In this document: one piece after another, positions 26,332 through 35,078 of the stretch
How positions within the stretch are numbered: the first letter of the stretch is position 1
How the letters are laid out: each line of letters starts with the position of its first letter
DNA from: Terriglobales bacterium
Lineage (GTDB): Bacteria; Acidobacteriota; Terriglobia; Terriglobales; Acidobacteriaceae
NCBI GenBank assembly: GCA_025936825.1
Contig: JAICSO010000002.1
Coordinates: 186,001-250,000 of the forward strand
DNA: 64,000 nt
Direction: 5' to 3'
The notes under the pieces: generated by a model
Told to the model about the DNA's origin: nothing
The model's database searches: none
Seen by the model: only the letters and a program-made list of their open reading frames with translations
Made by a program: the position numbers and the translations under genes

Positions 26332-26724
26332 CTACCAGCGTTTCAGTTCTGTGACCTGCACCAGGTTGCCGCAGGTATCCTTCAACATGGCGATCTTGGA
26401 CGCGGTGACGTCGGTTGGCGGCATTGTAAATTCAGCCCCGCGCGCTTTCATTCGCTCGTAATCGGCTTGCAAGTCATCGGTGAAAAGCATGATTGCTGGC
26501 TGGTTTTGCTGAAAAATCGCTTGCTGATACGTTTTCGCCGCCGGATTGTTGTTGAGTGCCAACTGCAGTTCCGTGCCGTCCGGATCCTCCTGCGAGGTCA
26601 CTGTCAGCCAGCGGTATGGGCCCTGGCTGAAATCGGTTTTCTTGGCGAATCCCAACACGTCGGTGTAAAAGTGCAGGGCCTTCTCTTGATCGTCTACATA
26701 TACGCTAGTAACTTTGATTTTCAT
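26332..26724 (-). CDS. VOC-family (glyoxalase/bleomycin-resistance fold) protein
   Basis: This encodes 130 residues with two beta-alpha-beta-beta-beta modules. The first is KVTSVYVDDQEKALHFYTDVLGF; the second contains MLFTDDLQADYERMKARGAEF and TCGNLVQVTEL. It may be a dioxygenase-, glyoxalase- or resistance-type enzyme; metal ligands are partly conserved, so activity is uncertain. Its ATG overlaps the ArsR stop (ATGA), showing translational coupling. Confidence 0.92.
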   Translation of the reverse strand: MKIKVTSVYVDDQEKALHFYTDVLGFAKKTDFSQGPYRWLTVTSQEDPDGTELQLALNNNPAAKTYQQAIFQQNQPAIMLFTDDLQADYERMKARGAEFTMPPTDVTASKIAMLKDTCGNLVQVTELKRW

Positions 26725-27101
26725 CTGCTTTTTCCTTTGTGACGCTCGCGGACTTGCCGCGTCGCCGGATTTTCTTTCTTCTTCGTTGGTTTGGTTTGGT
26801 GCATGCGGTCGAGGTGGCGCTCAAGAGCATCGACGTGAGCAGACCAGAAGCGGCGGAACTGAGCCAGCCAGATATCGAGTTCTTGAAGTGGTTTAGGCCT
26901 GAGACGATACAGCCGGCGTTGCGCATCCACAGTGGACTCTACAAAGCCGGCTTCGCGCAGCACCCGCAAGTGCTTGGACACAGTCGGTTGCGGCATGCCC
27001 AGTTGTCGCTCGATTTCACCTACGGACTGTTCGGACGAGACCAGGAGGCTTAGAATCGCGCGCCGATTCGGCTCAGCAATGATTTCGAATATCGATTCCA
27101 C
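26721..27101 (-). CDS. ArsR-family transcriptional repressor
   Basis: This encodes 126 residues from GTG 27101. The winged helix-turn-helix runs IFEIIAEPNRRAILSLL, EIERQLGMPQPTVSKHLRVLREAGFVES, RRLYRLRPKPL, and is followed by a basic tail. No arsenic-type Cys pair is present, so the inducer is not a thiol-reactive metal by this route. The frame continues to TTG 27137, but that TTG is the first part of a consensus TTGACA box whose TATATA lies just before the GTG, so GTG 27101 is favoured and the mRNA would be almost leaderless. It heads the ArsR-VOC-AHSA1 operon and probably autoregulates. Confidence 0.92.
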   Translation of the reverse strand: MESIFEIIAEPNRRAILSLLVSSEQSVGEIERQLGMPQPTVSKHLRVLREAGFVESTVDAQRRLYRLRPKPLQELDIWLAQFRRFWSAHVDALERHLDRMHQTKPTKKKENPATRQVRERHKGKSR

Positions 27102-27137
27102 CCTTTGTATATACGCGATAGGGAATATACGTGTCAA
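27102..27137 (-). promoter_or_regulatory. Promoter of the ArsR operon with overlapping palindromes
   Basis: On the minus strand TTGACA (27137-27132), 18 bp, TATATA (27113-27108), then GTG start 27101. GTATAT and ATATAC form an inverted repeat, and TATATTCC occurs twice around the -35 box. These are good candidates for the ArsR operator. Confidence 0.6.
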
Positions 27138-27164
27138 GGAATATATGCAGGGAAACGATGTTGG

Positions 27165-27854
27165 TTAGAAAGTTGTTGGTCGGGCCTGAAGTGTGCTCCT
27201 GGGCTCTAGGGTCGTTTTTCGATACACCTGCGACAGCACGTTAGTTCGATCCGAGATGATGCCGTCAACTCCCCATTCGGCCAGACGCGCCATGGTTGAC
27301 GCGCGGTTGACGGTCCAGGCCCATAGGCTTTTTCCGGCTTCATGCACGTCACGCGACAAGCTGCGCGTGACCAGCGACTGATGCGCAATCACGATTTCGA
27401 TCGGCAGGTCCCTCCAACGTTGAAGCTGACGTGTGTTCTCGCAGATGAGCGCAAGCGGGACAGCGGTATCGAGACTCCTGAGTTCGAGCAGCACACGCGG
27501 CAGAAAAGAGGAAACAACGAACCCTTTCTTCGGAGGATGTGTGGAGAGGAGTCGAAGCAGGTGTCTCTCGATCCCGGAGACCTTCAGTTCGATATCGAGA
27601 AACGCGCGCGAGCAGTATCGCTGCAGCGCCGCTTCAAGAGTGGGTAGCTCCTGAAGGCGAGATGCCGCAGTCCTGGAAATTGAGAGCCCCTTGAACTTGG
27701 CGTCGTGACAAACAACCGGAACACCGTCGCTGCTCAGGCGCACGTCGAACTCAAAGCCATCACAGCCGTGCTCCAGAGCGAGATCAAAAGCGCCGAAAGT
27801 ATTCTCTCGAACCGAGCGGTCGCACCGTGATCCTCGATGTCCCAGCAAGAGCAC
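27165..27854 (-). CDS. Glycerophosphodiester phosphodiesterase
   Basis: This encodes 229 residues of the GDPD TIM-barrel family, hydrolysing glycerophosphodiesters to glycerol-3-phosphate and an alcohol. The start is GTG 27854. Catalytic motifs are LLLGHRGSR (His), ENTFGAFDLALEHGCDGFEFDVRLSSDGVPVVCHD (Glu, Asp and His in separate segments), FLDIELKV and VWAW-type LWAWTVNRASTMARLAEWGVDGII near the end. No signal peptide, so it is cytoplasmic. It ends 28 bp before the ArsR promoter on the same strand. Confidence 0.93.
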   Translation of the reverse strand: MLLLGHRGSRCDRSVRENTFGAFDLALEHGCDGFEFDVRLSSDGVPVVCHDAKFKGLSISRTAASRLQELPTLEAALQRYCSRAFLDIELKVSGIERHLLRLLSTHPPKKGFVVSSFLPRVLLELRSLDTAVPLALICENTRQLQRWRDLPIEIVIAHQSLVTRSLSRDVHEAGKSLWAWTVNRASTMARLAEWGVDGIISDRTNVLSQVYRKTTLEPRSTLQARPTTF

Positions 27855-28002
27855 GAGCGTGATTTTAGCTGACCAGTGGAGATGCCGACGAAACGTACCA
27901 AGCTCCGCTCACAAATCGAGTGCTGTTCACGGCGTCCACAGGATGAATCGCATCCTAATCCGGCAAGAAATTCAATTCACGCGAAAGATCAAAGGAGAAG
28001 CT

Positions 28003-28878
28003 ATGGCGTCCACACAGACACCAGGAAATGACCTACGCACGTCTGAGGCGCGAGTGATTGCGTTCTTCCGGAATAAAAATGATGCGTATAGCGCGATCAA
28101 TCAGCTGCGGGCTGCGGGGTTCACGTCCTCGGAGATCGGCTTAATGGCGGGAAGCGAGTACGAGAGCACAGGCACCACGGCAACCACGACCCAGGGCAAA
28201 GATCACGACAGCTTCTGGCAAAAGGTAAAGGATTTCTTTACCGGAGAGCACGATGAAGATTACGACTATCGCGAAGCCAGTTCGGACCTGAATTGGACCG
28301 ACGACCGGGCCGACTACTACTACCAGGGAATCAACACTGGTGGAGCGCTGGTAAGCGTGACTGGCACGCGCCGCGAGGAAGCGCGTAGGATCCTGCAGAA
28401 TGCCGGCGGGGATCTACGCGAAAGCGGCTTCGAGAGCTCTGCCATCAGTTCGGGTGCATCGGCCGATGTTGAAGGCGACCGCCGCATCCAGCTGCGAGGC
28501 GAGATTCTCCGCACTTACAAAGACCGCGTCCAACGCGGCGAGGTACGGTTGCGCAAAGATGTGATCACGGAAAAAAAGAACGTCGAGGTGCCGGTTACGC
28601 GAGAAGAGTTGGTGATTGAACGGACGCCCGTGTCCGGGCAGAGCGCGACGGGTGAGATCGGCAAGGACCAGGAAATTCGCGTGCCGCTTTCCGAAGAGCG
28701 CGTTCGGACGGAAAAGCAGCCAGTTGTAACCGATGAGGTACGGGTGGGCAAGCGCGCCGTGCAGCGGACAGAAAACGTCGCCGACGATGTGCGCCACGAA
28801 GAACTGCGAGTCGATAAGGAGGGTGACGTTGACGTGGACACGCAGGCAACGCCTAAGAGAAAGAAACCGGCCGCGTAG
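28003..28878 (+). CDS. DUF2382 (YsnF/AvaK) domain stress protein
   Basis: From ATG 28003 (AAGGAG 5 nt upstream) the protein has 291 residues. The N-terminal part (VIAFFRNKNDAYSAINQLRAAGF ... SVTGTRREEARRIL) resembles the general-stress YflT-like/DUF1269-type glycine-zipper module that often precedes DUF2382. The C-terminal DUF2382 domain has alternating charged strands: RVQRGEVRLRKDVITEKKNV, VPVTREELVIERTPV, IRVPLSEERVRTEKQPVV, EELRVDKEGDV. It is a soluble, highly charged protein; the family is linked to stress and desiccation. A strong terminator follows. Confidence 0.88.
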   Translation: MASTQTPGNDLRTSEARVIAFFRNKNDAYSAINQLRAAGFTSSEIGLMAGSEYESTGTTATTTQGKDHDSFWQKVKDFFTGEHDEDYDYREASSDLNWTDDRADYYYQGINTGGALVSVTGTRREEARRILQNAGGDLRESGFESSAISSGASADVEGDRRIQLRGEILRTYKDRVQRGEVRLRKDVITEKKNVEVPVTREELVIERTPVSGQSATGEIGKDQEIRVPLSEERVRTEKQPVVTDEVRVGKRAVQRTENVADDVRHEELRVDKEGDVDVDTQATPKRKKPAA

Positions 28879-28901
28879 TAAAGTCAAGCAAGCAGAACTA
28901 A

Positions 28902-28930
28902 GGGCGGCGCGAGCCGCCCCTCTTTAATTT
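28902..28930 (+). terminator. Intrinsic terminator after the DUF2382 gene
   Basis: GGGCGGC (28902-28908), GCGA loop, GCCGCCC (28913-28919), then CTCTTTAATTT. It has a strong GC stem and a U-rich tail. Confidence 0.85.
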
Positions 28931-28958
28931 GTCCGCTTAAAGGCCAGGGAACTTCTGG

Positions 28959-29819
28959 TTACCGCTTGGAAGCGACTAACGTTTGTTTGAGCAAAAGCCC
29001 CGCCGCATCGGCTATGGAGATGTCGTTGGGCATGCGTTCGAAGTTGCTGTGCAGCTCTTTCTGTTGTACCGAAATGCTCTTGAACAGTAGAGCTTTTCCT
29101 TGCATATTCACAGTGAGTTCCGTGACCTCCCAATCGTTGGGAGCAACTTCGGCGCGCTTCACCATGAATTGGCCGCCTTTTTCGAGGTGGCCCAGCAATC
29201 CGGCACCAAATTTGACGTCACTTGTGAGCCGGCCGTCAATGGCGATGAGCCGCTTCTGGCTCGCACTGACCCACATTTCCCCGGTCATGTGCTGCAAGAC
29301 CTTGCCTTCGCGGGAAGGAGGACGAAACTGTGGGTTCGGGGTAAAACTCAACCGGACCGCGTCGCCGCTCTGGCCTGTCTGCTGGAAATTGAACGCGTCA
29401 GGAATCATCTTGAAAATCGCGTTGCACTGGTCCGAATCTTTTTGGCGCGCTTGCTCCGCCTTGCGTTGCTCTTCAGGACTATGTGAAAACCGGAAAATCC
29501 GTCTGGCCTCCTCTGCCTGTTGAGCTTCGGTCAACGGCTTTCCAGCAATGGCCAGTAATCTGTCCAGCGATCCTGATTGGGTCTCAATAACGGTTCTGGT
29601 TTCCTGCTTGCCGTCAGATGTCTTTTCCAGCCGGTACTTCCAATGCACTGTTGAAACGCTTAACGGGTGCATCTCGTTATAGATGACGCTCTTGACCAGA
29701 GTGGCAGGGGAGAGCTGGGGTGAAGCCTGCGATTGCGCTACTCCGGGCTCACCAGTAACGAGGAGGCCGAATACCACCAGGCTCATTGCCGGAATGCACG
29801 ATTTGTGAGCAGAAGGCAC
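28959..29819 (-). CDS. Exported hypothetical protein
   Basis: This encodes 286 residues with a signal peptide (AMSLVVFGLLVTGEPGVAQ). The mature protein is a beta-rich domain with a coiled Gln/Glu/Arg segment (LTEAQQAEEARRIFRF; PEEQRKAEQARQKD) and a C-terminal lipoprotein-localisation-like fold (MTGEMWVSASQKRLIAIDGRL, FGAGLLGHLEKGGQF). I do not recognise a named family, though the architecture is like outer-membrane-lipoprotein sorting or DUF-type periplasmic proteins. It is convergent with the DUF2382 gene. Confidence 0.75.
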   Translation of the reverse strand: MPSAHKSCIPAMSLVVFGLLVTGEPGVAQSQASPQLSPATLVKSVIYNEMHPLSVSTVHWKYRLEKTSDGKQETRTVIETQSGSLDRLLAIAGKPLTEAQQAEEARRIFRFSHSPEEQRKAEQARQKDSDQCNAIFKMIPDAFNFQQTGQSGDAVRLSFTPNPQFRPPSREGKVLQHMTGEMWVSASQKRLIAIDGRLTSDVKFGAGLLGHLEKGGQFMVKRAEVAPNDWEVTELTVNMQGKALLFKSISVQQKELHSNFERMPNDISIADAAGLLLKQTLVASKR

Positions 29820-30114
29820 GCTTCGCGCTCCTATGAAGTCCCTGCAAGGCTATGGAACTGAGGGCCAATCAACAATCAGGATGATGGGGTAGGCAAGGCG
29901 GTGAGATCCCTAATTCTGAAGAGAACGCGGAGAAAGGGGACCACCAAAGCTCCGTAAGGGCCTGAAAACCCGGGAAATAGACTCAGGTCAGGAGCAGTGT
30001 TCAGGTCACGCCTTGGACAACAGGTGCATGTCCTGAAGAACCTGAACTTCGCCGTGGTTGCGCCGGTGTACAATTCGGTCGCTTTTGTTGCGCGCTAGTC
30101 CACAGGAGGACAAC
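29820..30114. promoter_or_regulatory. Divergent promoter region
   Basis: It lies between the hypothetical protein (leftward) and the cupin (rightward). TACAAT at about 30068-30073 is a plausible -10 for the cupin, with a ribosome binding site AGGAGG before ATG 30115. No repeat or gene is seen. Confidence 0.4.
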
Positions 30115-30552
30115 ATGAAACGCTCATTCTTCGTAGCTGCGGTGGTGGCCGGATTGGTCGTGGCCTGGACAATAGGGCGGGTGCAAGGACAGGCAGAAGG
30201 CAAGGTCGTGTTTATTGATTCGGCAAAGGCGAATTACACCGCCATGCAGCAGAACCCGAACGTCTCCACTGCGCCAGTGTTTGGAGACGCCGCCACGGGT
30301 GCGCATGCCACCTTCACAAAGTTTAAACCTGGGTACGACGCCGGAATGCATACCCACACCAACGATGTTTCGATCGTCGTGATTAAAGGTGCGTATCTCT
30401 ACAAAGACGAAAATGGCGAAAAACGCGTCGGCCCTGGAGACTTCCTGCGTGTCCCCGGCGGTCACAAGCACTGGAGCGGCGGCGATAAGAAAGAGGGCGC
30501 GCTGTTCTACGAAGAAGGATCGGAGAAGTTTGATTTCAATCCGGTGAAGTAG
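30115..30552 (+). CDS. Secreted single-domain cupin
   Basis: This encodes 145 residues from ATG 30115. An N-terminal signal or anchor helix (FFVAAVVAGLVVAWTIGRVQG) is followed by a cupin barrel. Motif 1 is FKPGYDAGMHTHTNDVSIVVIKG and motif 2 GPGDFLRVPGGHKHWSGG; the three His plus Glu/Asn could bind a metal. The ligand is unknown. It has no obvious operon partners; a MITE-like repeat follows 66 bp downstream. Confidence 0.9.
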   Translation: MKRSFFVAAVVAGLVVAWTIGRVQGQAEGKVVFIDSAKANYTAMQQNPNVSTAPVFGDAATGAHATFTKFKPGYDAGMHTHTNDVSIVVIKGAYLYKDENGEKRVGPGDFLRVPGGHKHWSGGDKKEGALFYEEGSEKFDFNPVK

Positions 30553-30617
30553 GTTTGGATTCGTACCGGAGTTGGGCATCCTTGGTTCGAGCCAGTGTTG
30601 GTAACCAGCAATAAACA

Positions 30618-30755
30618 GGGGTGCCCCACTTCTCGCGGTTTTCGAGAAGTAGGTAGAGGTGGTGAGAGTTTGGATTTCGAGAAATTCCTGAAACGGAATC
30701 ACGAATGAAGTCGTGGTACCCATGTCTGGAAAACGCGAGACAAGGGGCACCCCAC
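30618..30755. mobile_element. MITE-like element with about 26-bp imperfect terminal inverted repeats
   Basis: The left end (30618 onward, GGGGTGCCCC then a TCTCGCGGTTTTC part) matches the reverse complement of the right end (GAAAACGCGAGA then GGGGCACCCC, to about 30755). The outer 10 bp are perfect and the inner part nearly so. The 138-bp unit has no gene. It contains a further hairpin (CTTCTCG/CGAGAAG). It looks like a non-autonomous miniature element or REP-type repeat. Confidence 0.65.
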
Positions 30756-31000
30756 GTCATTGCTGAAGCCGGCAAACCCGGGCCACCCGCCAGGAGGTCA
30801 AGGGTGGCAGAGCTTTTTTCGAAGCCCTACAGCTGGGGAAATGGTACTTGGAACTCATTCTCTTGAAATCTTTCGGCTTTAACGGCGAGTATGCCTGCCG
30901 ACTGAACATCCCCGATGGGCTGGTTCCGTCGAACTGGTTCCCTGGGCCAAAACCAAGTCTTTAAGCCGCATCCCGACCCCTCCCTTCCGCATCTAAAACG
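30756..31000. other. Non-coding stretch before the dnaK promoter
   Basis: Beyond the MITE-like element there is no convincing gene or motif here. Short frames lack starts and coding character. Confidence 0.4.
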
Positions 31001-31029
31001 TTGACAATAACTCGCTCAACTCTGATAAT
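31001..31029 (+). promoter_or_regulatory. Sigma-70 promoter of dnaK
   Basis: TTGACA (31001-31006), 17-bp spacer, GATAAT (31024-31029). This is a near-consensus vegetative promoter and implies a 5' UTR of about 150 nt. No CIRCE (TTAGCACTC-N9-GAGTGCTAA) or sigma-32 box is present, so heat induction must act otherwise if it occurs. Confidence 0.8.
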
Positions 31030-31074
31030 AATGCAGAGCGCAATCGTGAGATGTTGAATCCAAAGTACTTACGA

Positions 31075-31155
31075 GCTGCTAGCGGTGAGCCGCGAGCAAT
31101 GAGCAAGCCAAATCAGGCTTGCTCGTCGCTCACAGCTCACTGCTCGCGGCTTAAA
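31075..31155. repeat. Heptamer tract D: inverted pair forming a hairpin in the dnaK leader
   Basis: The left arm has AGC-GAG-type units (GGTGAGC, CGCGAGC, AATGAGC) ending GAGCAAGCC. A 6-nt loop region (AAATCA) and the right arm GGCTTGCTC then TCGCTCA, CAGCTCA, CTGCTCG follow. The inner 9 bp pair perfectly and outer units pair in several registers. It lies 35 bp before dnaK. Confidence 0.75.
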
Positions 31156-31189
31156 TCACAGCACTTATAAGCACCACAAGGAGAGCATC

Positions 31190-33127
<1,938 letters not shown>

Positions 33128-33155
33128 GCTGTCAGCCGTCAGCCATCAGTCGTCA
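33128..33155. repeat. Heptamer tract E (4 units, GCCGTCA type) directly after the dnaK stop codon
   Basis: GCTGTCA, GCCGTCA, GCCATCA and GTCGTCA follow TAA 33125-33127 without a gap. Tract F before dnaJ carries the same family inverted. Confidence 0.85.
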
Positions 33156-33222
33156 GTCACAAAGGATGGCGCTAATTGCTGATGCAGGGGCAGCAGCAGT
33201 GGCGGTTCGGCGAACTTCTCGG

Positions 33223-33283
33223 CCACGGATTTACACGGATAAACACGGATCGAAGAATCCGTGACATCCGTGTTCATCCGTGG
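33223..33283. repeat. Palindromic CACGGAT repeat
   Basis: The left arm has three CACGGAT units about 10 bp apart (CCACGGATTTA, CACGGATAAA, CACGGAT); the right arm has ATCCGTG units ending CATCCGTGG. The arms are inverted around a short AT-rich centre. This is an intergenic repeat with a helical-turn period. Confidence 0.75.
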
Positions 33284-33378
33284 CTTTGAATTTGGAAGTT
33301 CGGGAGTGCACGGCTTCGGCTAGTGCCGAACGCGGCTTGATCAAGCCACGGCGTCGGCCATGCTGAAAATTACGGGAG

Positions 33379-33398
33379 GGCACGGCTTCAGCCGTGCC
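33379..33398. repeat. Hairpin repeat GGCACGGC-TTCA-GCCGTGCC
   Basis: A perfect 8-bp stem with a 4-nt loop. A related, partly degraded copy (GTGCACGGCTTCGGCTAGTG) lies at about 33306-33325. It immediately precedes the 56-aa gene. Confidence 0.75.
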
Positions 33399-33456
33399 GA
33401 AAGGAAATATCGAGCTGAGGGCCTTTAGGCCCTGGAGCAGTAAAGGGGTAGACAAA

Positions 33457-33627
33457 TTGCAGTTTCAAATTAAAGATCAGGAATATTTCTTAGCATTTGT
33501 GGAACAGGAGAAGCGCTGGTACGTTTTCGCGCCGACTCCTCAGGGAGTGCACCGCATCCCCGTGTACGTGGATGCGGTGAAGTGGGGAGCGCCGATGGTA
33601 CTGGAAGGTGAGACGCTCGCATCGTAA
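33457..33627 (+). CDS. Small 56-aa protein between dnaK and dnaJ
   Basis: TTG 33457 has an AAAGGGG ribosome binding site with 8-nt spacing, giving MQFQIKDQEYFLAFVEQEKR followed by WYVFAPTPQGVHRIPVYVD and a C-terminal GETLAS. It looks like a compact beta-sheet protein without a signal or Cys. No family is recognised. The longer frame to 33394 would translate a hairpin repeat and is rejected. Position between dnaK and dnaJ and between inverted heptamer tracts is suggestive, but no function can be assigned. Confidence 0.6.
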   Translation: MQFQIKDQEYFLAFVEQEKRWYVFAPTPQGVHRIPVYVDAVKWGAPMVLEGETLAS

Positions 33628-33677
33628 TTCGTTGATGCAATGGACAAGAACCTGTTATGACAAGATATAAACAAATT

Positions 33678-33705
33678 TGACTGATTGCTGAGTGCTGATT
33701 GCTGA
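33678..33705. repeat. Heptamer tract F (4 units, TTGCTGA type) just before dnaJ
   Basis: TGACTGA, TTGCTGA, GTGCTGA and TTGCTGA end 3 nt before the dnaJ ATG (33709), leaving no room for a normal ribosome binding site. The tract is inverted relative to tract E. Confidence 0.85.
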
Positions 33706-33708
33706 CTC

Positions 33709-34947
33709 ATGCCTACGACCACCAAAAAAGACTATTACGAAATTCTCGGTGTAAAGAAGTCCGCCTCGGAAGAGGACATCCGCAAGGCATTTCGCAAACT
33801 TGCGCGCAAATATCATCCCGACGTCAATCCGGGAGACAAAGCGGCTGAAGAGAAGTTCAAGGCCCTCTCTGAGGCCAACGACGTTCTCAGCGATCCCAAG
33901 AAGCGCAAGATTTACGACCAGCTCGGCTTTTATTCCGACAACATCGATCCCGCGGCGGCGGAAGCTTACGCGCGAGGCGGTCCAACCGGAGCCGGCGGGT
34001 ATGGCGGATTTCCCGGTGGACAACCCGGAGGCGGTGCCGGCGCGGGCGGCTTTGACTTCAGCGGCTTCGATTTCGGTGACATGTTCGAAGGCGCGCGCGG
34101 CGGGCGTGCACCCGCGGGAACCAGCGGTGGCGGCGGGTTTCGCGACATTTTCTCTTCGATCTTCGGCGGAGGTCGCGGCGGGGCGGCGGCACAGCAAGGG
34201 CCCGAGCCGGGCAGCGATCTCGAATATCAAGTGAACGTGCCGTTCTGGACGGCAATTCGCGGCGGCGTGATGAAGCTAAACATCGCGCGCCAGGATGTCT
34301 GCGGCAATTGCCACGGCAGCGGACACATCGAGCAGCCGGGCGTCTGTCCGCAATGCCACGGCAAAGGAACAATCGAGCAGAGCGCGAATCGCATGAAGTT
34401 CAACATGCCGTGCCCGCGATGCGGCGGCACGGGAAAGAATGTTTCGGCCTGTCCGGTGTGCCACGGAGAAGGTGTGGTCGGACGCACTGAGCCGCTGGAA
34501 GTGCGAATCAAAGCCGGCACGCGCGATGGCCAGCGTATCCGCATCGCGGGAAAGGGCAATGCCGGCGGCCACGGTGGCCAGCCCGGTGATCTTTACGTCA
34601 TCATTCGCGCGGGAGATCATCCTGTGTTTCGCCGCGAGGGGGACGACATTTACGTCACTGTTCCCATCACTGCGAGCGAGGCGGGACTGGGCTCGAAGGT
34701 TGAAGTTCCGACGATCGACGGTCGCGCCCAGCTCAAGATTCCGCCGGGTACTCAGTCCGGACAGAAACTGCGCCTGCGCGAAAAGGGCGTGCCATCCGCC
34801 ACGAAAGACGGCGTCCGCGGAGACGAGATCGCGGAAGTAAAGATCACGGTCCCTATGCCCCGCGACGAGAAGACGAAGGAACTCCTACGCGAGCTGGCAA
34901 AGTTGAACCCGGAGGATCCTCGGGCGGAGTTGTTCAAAAACATTTGA
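33709..34947 (+). CDS. dnaJ: Molecular chaperone DnaJ (Hsp40)
   Basis: This 412-residue DnaK co-chaperone has a J domain at 1-70 ([30 protein letters not shown] with HPD), then a Gly/Phe-rich region ([13 protein letters not shown]). Four CxxCxGxG zinc motifs follow ([32 protein letters not shown]), then the C-terminal substrate domains ([22 protein letters not shown]). All type I DnaJ elements are present. The ATG lies directly after a heptamer tract with no Shine-Dalgarno, so initiation may be weak or leader-dependent. Confidence 0.98.
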   Translation: MPTTTKKDYYEILGVKKSASEEDIRKAFRKLARKYHPDVNPGDKAAEEKFKALSEANDVLSDPKKRKIYDQLGFYSDNIDPAAAEAYARGGPTGAGGYGGFPGGQPGGGAGAGGFDFSGFDFGDMFEGARGGRAPAGTSGGGGFRDIFSSIFGGGRGGAAAQQGPEPGSDLEYQVNVPFWTAIRGGVMKLNIARQDVCGNCHGSGHIEQPGVCPQCHGKGTIEQSANRMKFNMPCPRCGGTGKNVSACPVCHGEGVVGRTEPLEVRIKAGTRDGQRIRIAGKGNAGGHGGQPGDLYVIIRAGDHPVFRREGDDIYVTVPITASEAGLGSKVEVPTIDGRAQLKIPPGTQSGQKLRLREKGVPSATKDGVRGDEIAEVKITVPMPRDEKTKELLRELAKLNPEDPRAELFKNI

Positions 34948-35020
34948 CCGCCGAGCACGCCGAGATCGCAGAGGAAACAATACTCGAGATCTCTCGGCGT
35001 ACTCTGCGTTCTCTGCGGTG
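34948..35020. repeat. Inverted 9-mer repeat directly after the dnaJ stop
   Basis: The left arm (34948-34973, CCGCCGAGC, ACGCCGAGA, TCGCAGAG) and the right arm (34991-35020, CTCTCGGCGTA, CTCTGCGTT, CTCTGCGGTG) are inverted 9-bp-period repeats. They start at the base after the dnaJ stop codon. Confidence 0.75.
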
Positions 35021-35078
35021 AAATGATGTTGATTTCGGGTATGCAACGTTGATCTCTGAATCGAACTAGACTATCTCA

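Noticed and set aside
33394-33456. Longer start of the 56-aa protein
   Set aside because: It would translate a hairpin repeat; TTG 33457 has a better ribosome binding site.
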